A DNA stretch of 64,000 nucleotides from Rhodoblastus acidophilus. Its GTDB lineage: Bacteria; Pseudomonadota; Alphaproteobacteria; Rhizobiales; Beijerinckiaceae. Positions 24,870 through 33,600 of the stretch are shown piece by piece. The notes below the pieces were generated by a model. The model was not told the DNA's origin. It ran no database searches and worked only from the letters and a program-made list of their open reading frames with translations. Within the stretch, counting starts at the first letter, position 1. Each line of letters starts with the position of its first letter. Made by a program: the position numbers and the translations under genes. The stretch is taken from assembly GCF_009720655.1 (NCBI RefSeq), contig NZ_WNKS01000003.1, forward strand, positions 1 through 64,000, written 5' to 3'.

Positions 24870-25763
24870 GTGGAGCAGTTGGGGCAGTTGGGCGTCGTCG
24901 GCATGGCCGGCGTCTTCATGGCCGGGCTCGGCGGTTTGCTGGCGCTGATGCTGGCCTTGGCGAACCGGAAGCTGTTCGTCTATGAGGACCCGCGCATCGA
25001 GGAAGTCGACGGGCTGCTGCCCAAGAGCAATTGCGGCGCCTGCGGTCTCGCCGGCTGCCGCGATTTCGCGGAAAAACTGGTGTTGGGCGAAGTGGTCGCG
25101 GCGCGTTGCACGGTGAGCAGCCCGGCGCAGATCGCCGCCGTCGCCCATTATCTCGGCGTCGAGGCGGGCGCCGTGGACAAGCGCGTGGCGCGGCTCGCCT
25201 GCGCCGGCGGGCGTCACGTCGCCTTTTTGCGCGCGAAATATGTGGGGCTCTCCACCTGCCGCGCCGCGGCGGTGGTCAGCGGCGGCGGCAAGGAATGCGG
25301 CTGGGGCTGCCTGGGGCTCGGCGATTGCGCCACGGTCTGTTTGCAGGGCGCGATCACGCTCGACGCGCATGGTCTGCCGGTGGTGGACCAGGAAAAGTGC
25401 ACGGCCTGCAACGATTGCGTCACCGCCTGTCCCAAGGGGTTGTTTGCGCTCGCCCTGGTCAAGGACAAGCTGTGGGTGGCCTGCAAAAGCCGCGCGGAAG
25501 GCGACCTCGCCGAGGCAGCTTGCGAAGTCGCCTGCACGGCCTGCGGCAAGTGCGTCGCCGACGCGCCGCCGGGCCTGCTTACGGTGCGTGACAATCTTGT
25601 CGAAATCGACATCGCTCGTATCGGCGAGGGCAAGCGCGCGTTCATCGACCGCTGCGCCACCGGCGCCATCGTCTGGTACGACGACAAGGGCGAACCGCAG
25701 CGCGGCGCGGCGGCGAAGAAAATTCTGCGCCACGACGACTTGCCGCTGAAGGCGGGGGTCTGA
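24870..25763 (+). CDS. rnfB: Rnf complex subunit RnfB
   Basis: A 297-residue subunit that brings electrons from ferredoxin to the complex. One N-terminal membrane helix (about 8-30) precedes the Fe4 motif CGACGLAGCRDFAEKLV, then Cys-rich ferredoxin-like segments (CGWGCLGLGDCATVC, CTACNDCVTACP, CTACGKC). The start is GTG with GAGGAGG upstream. It is the last gene of the run beginning with nifJ, so all core subunits C, D, G, E, A and B are present. Confidence 0.95.
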   Translation: MEQLGQLGVVGMAGVFMAGLGGLLALMLALANRKLFVYEDPRIEEVDGLLPKSNCGACGLAGCRDFAEKLVLGEVVAARCTVSSPAQIAAVAHYLGVEAGAVDKRVARLACAGGRHVAFLRAKYVGLSTCRAAAVVSGGGKECGWGCLGLGDCATVCLQGAITLDAHGLPVVDQEKCTACNDCVTACPKGLFALALVKDKLWVACKSRAEGDLAEAACEVACTACGKCVADAPPGLLTVRDNLVEIDIARIGEGKRAFIDRCATGAIVWYDDKGEPQRGAAAKKILRHDDLPLKAGV

Positions 25764-25870
25764 ACGGCGCCGAGCGCCAAGTTGAAATTCTGCGGCGCGA
25801 GCGCCAACGCGGCTCGCGCGCATCGCAATGACGGCGTGGCGATTCGTCAAGCTCACCCCACCGGATGCCG

Positions 25871-26440
25871 CTAGATCCGGGGCAGGGCGCTTGCCAGTTT
25901 TTCCGGTTGCGACACCAGCGAAAATCCCGCGGGGCCAACAGCTGGGGGAGGCTGGCGCGCATCTGGCTTGTCGATAGCGACGCGGAACACGCTTCGCCCG
26001 CGCCTGCGCGCGTCCTGCACGGCATGGCGGGTGTCCTCGACGCTTAGCGGCTCTCGTCGTTCGCTGCCCTCGGTCTGGCGGCCGAGCGCGCGCCGCTTGG
26101 GTCGCAGCGTCTCGTACGATTTCCGAAGGATCAGTTCGGAAATCGTATTCCGCTCGCGCGGCAATCCGCCCTTCGCCTGAAGGATTTCCGCGCGATTTCG
26201 TTTTCGCGGATCGCGAAGCGATCTTGTGGAAACCGTATGAAGCGTCCATTTCAGCCCATGCTTGCGCAACCGGGCTTCGCAAGCGGCCCAAGCGGCTGTT
26301 CGGGTTCGATGGAACGGCGGACGAAGAACCTCGCTCTTCCACGGGCTTGGCGTCCCAAGGGGTCATGATCTTTCGACCGCCACCGCATCGGCGACTCCAT
26401 CGGAATCGCCGATCTTCAAATCACAAGGGGACGCGCTCAG
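25871..26440 (-). pseudogene. norD: norD-like VWA protein, degraded C-terminal part
   Basis: Pieces in several frames line up in order with the C-terminal VWA domain of NorD, the nitric oxide reductase activation protein. They are SKDHDPLG, VRRSIEP, LAKPGCASMG (family: LKPGYYTRMG), then, past repeat R1, KRRALGRQTEGS (family: RRLLLLLTDGKP), VEDTRHAVQDARRRG, and GFSLVSQPEKLASALPRI followed by TAG where the family has Tyr. At least two frame changes and the stop break the gene. No nor genes are nearby. The upstream limit is approximate. Confidence 0.65.
26112..26240. repeat. Repeat R1 (MITE-like), copy A
   Basis: One of five copies of a 128-129 bp palindromic element with ends TACGATTTCCG and CGGAAACCGTA. 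It contains two further perfect stems: GATTTCCGAA/TTCGGAAATC and CGCGCGGMAATCC-type/GGATTTCCGCGCG. This copy splits the norD pseudogene. Its flanking triplets are TCG and TGA, so any target duplication has decayed. Confidence 0.9.
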
Positions 26441-26467
26441 GCCGCTCGTTCCAACGGCCCGCGCAGC

Positions 26468-26513
26468 TAGAGTTTCAAGCGAACCGGCATCCACTTCGCT
26501 CGAAAACGCCCTA
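26468..26513. repeat. Dispersed repeat R2, copy 2
   Basis: Core AGCGAACCGGCATCCACTTC, related to the copies near 5.7, 35.8 and 61.4 kb. Its right end contains the CTA that serves as the TAG stop of nikR on the minus strand. Confidence 0.75.
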
Positions 26514-26984
26514 ACCGCCTTCGCGCACGTGGGCGTGAGAATGGCTGTGGGGCTGTTCTTCGCCGTGGGCGTGGGTTTCCGACGCGACATCGACGGGGAT
26601 GATCATCAGTTGCCCGTGGCGCACGCCGCGCTCGGCGATCACATGTTCGGCGAAATGGCGGACCTCGCCGCTTGACCCCCGCAACACCGCGACTTCGAGG
26701 CAGGAGTCATGGTCGAGATGAACGTGAAGCGTCGCCACCGAGAGGTCGTGGTGGTGGTGCTGGGCGTGGGCCAGCCTCTTCGCCAGCGCCCGGGTTTCGT
26801 GATCGTAGACATAGACCAGCGCCGCCATGCAAGCCCCCCGGGCCTCATTGGCGCGCCTCTGGTTCAGGCCGGCGCGGGCGAGATCGCGCAGGGTTTCGGA
26901 GCGGTTCTGATAGCCCTTTTCGCGCTGGAAACGGTCGAGTTCCTCGACAAGGTCGTCGTCGAGCGTCACCGTGATCCTCTGCAT
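26511..26984 (-). CDS. nikR: Nickel-responsive regulator NikR
   Basis: A 157-residue ribbon-helix-helix repressor. The N-terminal DNA-binding part is ITVTLDDDLVEELDRF with NRSETLRDLAR. The C-terminal ACT-type metal domain has the high-affinity nickel ligands at the same numbers as in E. coli: His76, His87, His89 (LHVHLDHDSC) and Cys95. A His-rich tail (HAHGEEQPHSHSHAH) extends past the family norm and may bind more metal. It represses nickel uptake genes when nickel is bound. No nik genes are in the window. Confidence 0.93.
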   Translation of the reverse strand: MQRITVTLDDDLVEELDRFQREKGYQNRSETLRDLARAGLNQRRANEARGACMAALVYVYDHETRALAKRLAHAQHHHHDLSVATLHVHLDHDSCLEVAVLRGSSGEVRHFAEHVIAERGVRHGQLMIIPVDVASETHAHGEEQPHSHSHAHVREGG

Positions 26985-27051
26985 CGCGCTTTTCTCCTGG
27001 CCGTTTCGGGCAGGTTAAAGCATGCGCGCGCGTGATGGAAGTTTTGGGGGC

Positions 27052-27179
27052 TCATACGATTTCCGAACGATCAGTTCGGAAATCGTATTCCGCTCGCGCG
27101 GAAATCCGCCCTTCGCCTGGAGGATTTCCGCGCGATTTCGTTTTCGCGGATCGCGAAGCGATCTTGCGGAAACTTATCA
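27052..27179. repeat. Repeat R1 (MITE-like), copy B
   Basis: A 128-bp copy flanked on both sides by TCA. The right-hand TCA, read on the minus strand, is the TGA stop codon of the neighbouring gene. One base is missing in the right terminal repeat compared with the other copies. Confidence 0.92.
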
Positions 27180-27785
27180 CAGGCCCCCGACATAGCGGAT
27201 CGGCTGGCCGTCAGAGACCCTGATGCTGAAGGCCAGCGGCACATGCGTCTCGTCCGACGCGGTCTGAATAACCGGCCGCTCCTGCGGCGCCGACTTCGGC
27301 AAACTGAATGCGAGCAGCCGTTCCCGCAGGCTTCGGTCGAACGCTTTGGAAGCCGGCGCGAATTTCCGCTTTTCGCCGTCGAGCACCACCACACCCGTCC
27401 GGGTCACCACCGCGTCGCCCGGTTGCAAGGTGGAATCGTGTCGCAGCAGGGTGTTGAGCGCCTCCTTGGTGGCGCCAGGCGCGGTGGAGTTGAAAAGCTG
27501 CTTGAATTCCGCGCTCTTCAAATAATCCTGGGCGATCGCGTCGCCGCCGCCGTGATTGACCACGACTCTGACGTGGTTGCGAATGGTGACGCCCGAGGAC
27601 GCCTTGGCCTTGGCGCGGCGCGGTTGGCTCGCCCGATCAGGCGCGCTCGCCCCGACGCTGGGAACTTCGGTTCGCGTTGGGGGAAGGCCGAACAAGTCTT
27701 CCCAAAAATTCGTCGCGCTGGCCGGTGCGCTCATGGAAACAAGCGCGCCAGCAATCAAGACCACGCCTTTCGACAGACCGCCCAT
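27177..27785 (-). CDS. Exported protein of unknown function
   Basis: A 202-residue protein with a signal peptide (SKGVVLIAGALVSMSAPASA, cut near residue 24). The mature part starts TNFWEDLFGLPP and is otherwise soluble, with a VVVNHGGGDAIAQDYLKS segment and TRTGVVVLDGEKRKFAP. I recognise no family. The ATG is chosen for the GAGGTGG ribosome site. It ends on the TGA formed by repeat R1. A 138-bp gap separates it from the adaptor gene upstream on the same strand, so it may belong to the same transcript. Confidence 0.65.
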   Translation of the reverse strand: MGGLSKGVVLIAGALVSMSAPASATNFWEDLFGLPPTRTEVPSVGASAPDRASQPRRAKAKASSGVTIRNHVRVVVNHGGGDAIAQDYLKSAEFKQLFNSTAPGATKEALNTLLRHDSTLQPGDAVVTRTGVVVLDGEKRKFAPASKAFDRSLRERLLAFSLPKSAPQERPVIQTASDETHVPLAFSIRVSDGQPIRYVGGL

Positions 27786-27923
27786 GTTCCACCTCATCCG
27801 CGATGGGGCTGAATCGAGGCCCCCCCGAGCCCGGACAAAATTTCGCCTGCCCGGGATTTGGAGACAAGGCGAAATCACGGCAGGCGCGGTCACGATGTGG
27901 TGATGGGCGGGCCGCCAAAAAAA

Positions 27924-28970
27924 TCAGTCGTCGTCCTCGTCGGCGCGCTTTTGCGCTTTCGCCTCCTGGGACAGCAGCGCTTGCGCGCCCTCGACCACCA
28001 GCGCCCGCCCTTTCGGCCAGGAGGGGAGCGCGTAGCCGCCGTCCGGCGTCGGCGTCGCCCCCTCGCCAAGACCTCGGCGCTCGAAACGGTCCGGGCCTGA
28101 TTTCACGTAGATCCAGGGTTTTCCGGACTGCCAGACCACGGCCGAGGCTTTGATCGCGACGGCGCGGCGCGGCGCGCCCTTGGGCAGCGCGGCGACCACG
28201 GACGCGCCGGTCAGGGCGGCTGAAATCGCCGGCATGACGTAGAAAAAGCCGGGGCCGGCCAGCCGCGAATCCGCCTGGGTCGCCGGCGACAGCAGGCGCG
28301 CTTCGACGGGCTCGCCGCCAAGGGTCAGGGCGAGGCGCGGCGGCGGCGGGAGATCGGCGGGAAGGGTGAGCTGCACGAGCATCGCCTTGCGCAGGACGAG
28401 GTCTTCGGCGAGCGCCGATTGCGAGGCCGCCTCTTCGCCAAGCCGGGCGCCCCAATCCTGGATGGCCTGAGTCCGCAGCGCCCGGAGCTGCTCCCTGGCC
28501 GTCTCGACGCCGGCGCCCTCAAGTTTGAGCGCGGCTTCGGCCGTCTCCGCCTGAGACGCGGCCGACGGCATGACCTTTTGCAAGTCGCGGGCGCGGGCGG
28601 CGGCGGCGCGCGCCGCCTCAAACCTGATTTCCGCCGCCTTGAGCTGCTGTTTCGCCGCGCCGGTCGCGTTGAACAGGTTGGTTAGCCCGTCCAGCGGTTT
28701 GATCAGACCATAGGCGCGCACTTGCGGCTGGTCGTCGGTCTCGGCGGGAGTCTCGGCGACAATGCCGCCGCGCTCCTGATCGTCGTCGTCGACGATGACG
28801 ATGGCCGCGACGCCGGCGGGCAAAGCAGGCGCGTCAACTTTCGCTTCGGCCTTTGGGGCGACAGGGGGCCGTCCATGCGAAAAAAAAGAAAAACAGGCGC
28901 CGGCGAGAGCCGCGACGCACAGGACAACAACGGCCGCGACGCGTCCTTTCGTCTTTGCCTGCGTGTCCAA
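27924..28970 (-). CDS. Periplasmic adaptor (membrane fusion) protein-like
   Basis: A 348-residue protein with an N-terminal membrane anchor (about 10-30), an acidic patch (IVDDDDQE), a coiled coil of Ala/Arg/Glu-rich helices (about 105-185) and beta-rich domains at the C-terminus (VVWQSGKPWIYVKSGPDRFERR is typical of the beta-barrel of RND adaptors, seen here as PWIYVKSG). It would link an inner-membrane pump to the TolC-like channel encoded 23 bases upstream. The start is TTG behind GGGAGCGG. No pump gene adjoins, which is unusual. Confidence 0.75.
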   Translation of the reverse strand: MDTQAKTKGRVAAVVVLCVAALAGACFSFFSHGRPPVAPKAEAKVDAPALPAGVAAIVIVDDDDQERGGIVAETPAETDDQPQVRAYGLIKPLDGLTNLFNATGAAKQQLKAAEIRFEAARAAAARARDLQKVMPSAASQAETAEAALKLEGAGVETAREQLRALRTQAIQDWGARLGEEAASQSALAEDLVLRKAMLVQLTLPADLPPPPRLALTLGGEPVEARLLSPATQADSRLAGPGFFYVMPAISAALTGASVVAALPKGAPRRAVAIKASAVVWQSGKPWIYVKSGPDRFERRGLGEGATPTPDGGYALPSWPKGRALVVEGAQALLSQEAKAQKRADEDDD

Positions 28971-28993
28971 ATCCGCTCCCGACGTTTTCGAAA

Positions 28994-30328
28994 CTATAGC
29001 GCGCTGGCCTGTGGAGGTTCAACCAAAGGGTTTTCCATAAGAATTCGCGGAAGACCGTCGCCCACAAGCGTCGCCAGCGCGGCCTGCCCAACCAGCAGGC
29101 TCTGCTCCAGCTCCAGCTCCTCGCGCTCCAGCGTGAACAGGGTCAACTGCGTCTCCTGCCAGGAGCGATCATCCAGAAGATTTTTGCCGTGTGCGGCGTC
29201 GGCTTGTTTGGCGAAAGCCCTTGCCGAGGTCATGCGCCGCTTGAGGTCGGCGAGCTGGCGCTCCGCCAGCGCCTGCTCCGACAGCAGCGCGGATATTTCG
29301 CCCGTGGTCGCCGTCAGCCGCGCCTCGAATTCCAGACGCAGCGTTTCCCGCGTCGCCTGCTCCCGGGCGATGGCGGCCTCGTTCCGGTCGAACAGCGGCA
29401 GCTCCAGCGTCGCCTGCGGGCCGATGGTGAAGAGGCCGTTGTTGTCGCGTCCGCCCGCGAGCCCGAAGGTCACGTTCGGAAACTGGGCGAGCAGGGCCTG
29501 ACGCAGCCGCGCGTCCTGCGACTGATAGCCGTAGCGCAGCGCGATCAGGTCGGGCCGCCGCTCCGCGAGACTTTGCAGGTTTTCGCGCACGCGGGCGGCG
29601 TTCAGGGGCGGAGCGGTCGCGCCCACCGGCGACAGCGGCGCTTCGGGCTCGCGGCCGAGCAGCGCGTTCAACTGATGGCGGCGGGCGAGTTGGGCGCGCT
29701 GAAGGTCGTTTTCGAGCTTTTGCACCTCCGCCGCCGCCCTCAGGTCGGGCGAGAGCAGGGCGGAGGGCGCGTTGCCCTGGTTCATCGCCTGGCTCGCGCG
29801 GGCAAAACGCGCCTCCACAAGTTTTCGCGTGCGCGAAAACAAATTCTGCGCCCGCTCGCCCATCGCGAGACCGACGAACAGCCGGCGCGCCGTTCCGATC
29901 GTCTGCCATTCCCGCCAGCACAGGGCGGCGTCGATTTCCGCCGCCGCATTCGCCGCCGCCTCGATTTTCGCGGGCCGCAGCACCAGGGATTTGAGGTCTT
30001 GCGACAGTCCGAGGCCGTAACCGCTCACCCCGTCGCCGCCGCCGACGAAGAAGGGCGCGGCGACGCTGAACTGGGGATTGGGCAAAGCGCCGGCCTGCAT
30101 CAGCTGCGCGCGGGAAATCCCCAGTTTGGCCCGCGCCGCGCGGAGATCGGGATTGTGCTCCAGAACCAGCCGGTCAAGGTCGCGAAAACTCAGGCGGCCG
30201 CCTTTTTGCAGCTCGGGCGGGTTCTGCGGGACGGCGGTCAGGTTCAGCGGGCGCGGCGAATAGGACTCGCACCCGCAGAGCCCAATGCAGAGGCCGGCCA
30301 GCGCCGCGATGAAAACAGGTCTTGTCAT
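28994..30328 (-). CDS. TolC-family outer membrane efflux lipoprotein
   Basis: A 444-residue protein with a lipobox (GLCGC) and the two-fold OEP repeat of TolC/CusC proteins: GALPNPQFSVAAP with GLGLSQDLKS in the first half and LLAQFPNVTFGLAGG with ATLELPLFDRNEAAIA in the second. Long helical stretches form the periplasmic tunnel. It should be an outer membrane exit duct. Together with the adaptor gene it makes two thirds of a tripartite exporter. It lies downstream of the octapeptide-repeat gene on the same strand. Confidence 0.88.
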   Translation of the reverse strand: MTRPVFIAALAGLCIGLCGCESYSPRPLNLTAVPQNPPELQKGGRLSFRDLDRLVLEHNPDLRAARAKLGISRAQLMQAGALPNPQFSVAAPFFVGGGDGVSGYGLGLSQDLKSLVLRPAKIEAAANAAAEIDAALCWREWQTIGTARRLFVGLAMGERAQNLFSRTRKLVEARFARASQAMNQGNAPSALLSPDLRAAAEVQKLENDLQRAQLARRHQLNALLGREPEAPLSPVGATAPPLNAARVRENLQSLAERRPDLIALRYGYQSQDARLRQALLAQFPNVTFGLAGGRDNNGLFTIGPQATLELPLFDRNEAAIAREQATRETLRLEFEARLTATTGEISALLSEQALAERQLADLKRRMTSARAFAKQADAAHGKNLLDDRSWQETQLTLFTLEREELELEQSLLVGQAALATLVGDGLPRILMENPLVEPPQASAL

Positions 30329-30488
30329 CCGCCCGGCCGGTTCAGGTTGATTAAAAAAGCGTTAACCCGAACGCGTCGGACAAGGCAAGCCGCCGATTTC
30401 CGCAGCGGCGCATGTCCGTTGGCGCTGGCGCGACGCCTCGCGCGGCATTGAAGACCGCGCGTTCATCCTCCCGGATCGGGTGACGGGG

Positions 30489-30617
30489 TCATACGATTTC
30501 CGAAGGATCGGTTCGGAAATCCTATTCCGCTCGCGCGGAAATCCGCCCTTCGCCTGGCGGATTTCCGCGCGATTTCGTTTTCGCGGATCGCGAAGCGATC
30601 GTGCGGAAACCGTATCA
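30489..30617. repeat. Repeat R1 (MITE-like), copy C
   Basis: A 129-bp copy with TCA on both flanks. The right-hand TCA is the TGA stop codon of the octapeptide-repeat gene. It sits between that gene and the TolC-like gene. Internal differences from the other copies: TCCTATTCC in place of TCGTATTCC, and CTGGCGG in place of CTGAAGG. Confidence 0.92.
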
Positions 30618-33600
30618 GACGTCCCCGTAAGCCGCCATGATGATCGCAGCCTGCGCGTTGGTCATCGCTTGCAGCTGCGTGTTGGTGAAGGCCAAGGCCT
30701 GCTCGGTGCTCAGGCTGGCGAGTTCGGCCGTGGTCAGCCCCGCGACCGCCTGGGCCGAGATCGCCGCAAGGTCGGCCGTGCTCAACGCGTCGAAACTCGC
30801 GGTCGACATCGCCCCGATCTGGCTCGATGTCAGCGCCCCCGTTTGCTCGGGGGTCAGGACGCCGACCTGCGCCGTCGTCAGCGCCGCGATCTCGGCGGAC
30901 GACATGGCGCCGATCTGGCCGGCGCCGAGACCGGAGACCTGAAGCGTCGAAAGGGCCGAGACCTGCGCGCTCTTCAGCCCGACGATGGCGCCGAGCGACA
31001 GCGCGCTGACCTGCGTGTCCGAAAAGGCGCCGAGCGCCGAGGCCGAGAGATGGGGCAATTGCCACCAGCCGAGCGCCGAAACCTGGCTCGTGCTCAGCGC
31101 GGCGGTCTGGTCGCTGCTCAACACGCCGATCTGCCCGGCCGCGAGCGCCCCCACCTCGGCGGAGGACAGGGCCTGGATTTGCCATGCATTGAGCGTCGCG
31201 ATGTCGTTCGTGCTCAACGACCCGATCGCGGCCGGCGACAGCGCCTGAAGCTGGTCGGCGGTGAGGGCGGCGGTCTGGTCGGTGGTCAGCGCGGCGACCT
31301 GCGCGTTGGTCAGGCCGGAGACGGCCGCGGTCGACAGCGCCGCGATCTGGCCCGTCCCCATGACGGCGATCGCGCCGGCGCCGAGGGCGGCGGCCTGGGC
31401 GGCGCTCAGCACGCCCACCTGAGCGGTCCCGAGCGCGCGCGCCTCTTGCGTGGTCAGGGCGGCGAGCTGGCCGGTGGTGAGCGCCGCGACCTGGTCGTCG
31501 CTCAGGGCCGCAATATTGCTGGAGCCCAGCGCCGCGATCTGGTCGGTTCCGAGCCTGGCGACGCTGGCCGTGCCGAGCAGGGCGATCTGCGCGTTGGAGA
31601 GCGCCGCGACCTCGGCGGTCGACATGCCGTTGATTTGCGTCGCCAGCAGGGCGGAGCGCTGGCTGTCGTTCAGCGCCGCGTTCTGGTCCGGGGTCAGCGC
31701 GGCGATTTGCGTCGCGGTGAGGGCGCTGGTCTGCGCGCCGGTCAGGGCCGAAACGACCTCCAGATTCAGCGCGGCGACCTGCGCGGTGGACAGGAGGGCG
31801 ATCGTCGATGTGGCCAGCGCCGCGAACTGGGCGGAGGACAGGCTGGCGACGTCGTCCGCGTCGAGGGCCGCGATTTGAGCCGTCGCCAGCGCCGCGACCT
31901 GCGCGCAGCCGAGCGCGGCGGTCTGGTCGGCGCTGAGCGCGGCGATCTGCGCGGTGGTCAGGCCCGATAGGGCCGCGTTGGATAGGGCGGCGATCCGGTC
32001 GGGCTGAAGCGCGGCGACGGCGGCCGAGCCGAGGGCGGCGGCTTGCGCCGCGCTCAGAGCATGGACCTGATTGGTCCCGAGCGCCTGCGCCTCGTCCAGG
32101 GTCAGCGCGGCGATCTGGCCGGTGGTGAGGGCCGCGGTCTGTGCGTTGCTCAGCGACGCTAAGACATCCAGGTTGAGGGCGGCGACCTGAGCCGTGGTCA
32201 GGGCCGCCATCTTGGCCGGGGCGAGGCCGGCGACCTGCGCGGTCGACAGCAGCGCGACGGCTTCAGTCCCGAGGGCGCCGACTTGCGCCGTTGTCAGCGC
32301 CGCCATCTGCGCGGAGCCGAGCGCCATGGCCTGGTCGAGGCTCAGCGCGGCGACCTGCGCGGTGGTGAGGCCCGCCACAGCCGCGTTGGAGAGGGCGGCG
32401 ATCTGGTTTGGCTGCAGCACCGACAGCGTGTCCGAGCCCAGGGCGGCGGCCTGGGTCGCGCTCAGCCCATGAAGCTGGGACGTTCCGAGCGCCAGCGCCT
32501 GGTCGGGGGTCAGCGCGTCGACCTGGGCGGTCGTCAGGCCGGCGACGGCCGCGTTTGACAAAGCCGAGACCTGGCTCGCGAACAGGACGGCGATTTGCGC
32601 CGCGCCCAGCGCCGCGGCCTGGGCCGCGCCCAGCGCATGAATCTGGGCGGTTCCGAGCGCCTGCGTCTCGTCCGTGGTCAGGGCGGCGATTTGCGCCGTG
32701 CCCATGGCGGCGGTCTGGCTGACGTTGAGGGCGGCGATGACCTCCGTGCTCAGCGCAACGATCTGCGCGGTGGACAGGGCCGACATTCTGGCCGGGGCCA
32801 GGCCGGCGAACTGCGAAGACGACAGCAGCGCGACATCGTCGGTCCGCATCGCGCGGACTTGCGCCGCCGAGAGCGCTCCGATCTGCGCGGAGCCCAGCGC
32901 AATCGTCTGATCCGTGGTCAGGGCGCCGACTTGCGCCGTGGTCAGCGCCGCGAATTTCGCGGCCGACAGGCTGGCGATCTGCGTGGTCGAGAGCAGCGCG
33001 ACCGTATCCGTGCGCAAAGCGCCGATCTGCGCCGGCGTGAGCGCGGCGAATTGCGCGGAGCCGAGCGCCATCGCCTGATCGGTGCTCAGGGCGGCGATTT
33101 CCGCCGCGCTCAGCCGGGCGACGGCCGACGTGGAGAGGGCGGCGATTTGCGCCGTCCGCAGCACGGCGACGTTGGCCGAGCCGAGGGCGGCGACCTGGGC
33201 GCCGCTGAGCGCGTGAACCTGGGCGGTCCCGAGCGCCTGCGCCTCGTCCGTGGTCAGCGCGGCGAGCTGCGCGCCGGTGAGGGCGGCCGCCTGCCGTGTG
33301 GTCAGGGCCGCGACATCGTCGGTCCCCAGGCCGACGATCTGGTCGGAGTTGAGCGCGGCGATGGCGCCGGCGCTGAGCGCGGCAATCTCCAACGTGGAGA
33401 AGGTCGCGAGGTCGGCGGTGTTCATGGCCTTGATCTGCGTCGCCGAAAGCGCCTGCGCCTGGGACGAGGTGAGCGCGGCCGCCTGGTCCGTGGACAGAAT
33501 TGCGATCTGCGCCGCGGTGAGGCCGGTGATCTGGCTGTTGCTCAGGGCGGCGATGACGTCGGTGGTCAGCGCGGCGATCTGCGCCGTGCTCATGGCCGAG

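Noticed and set aside
26112-26240. Repeat R1 as a small RNA or tRNA-like gene
   Set aside because: No anticodon arm or conserved T-loop sequence fits, and the matched flanking triplets of sister copies fit an inserted element better. An RNA role is not excluded.
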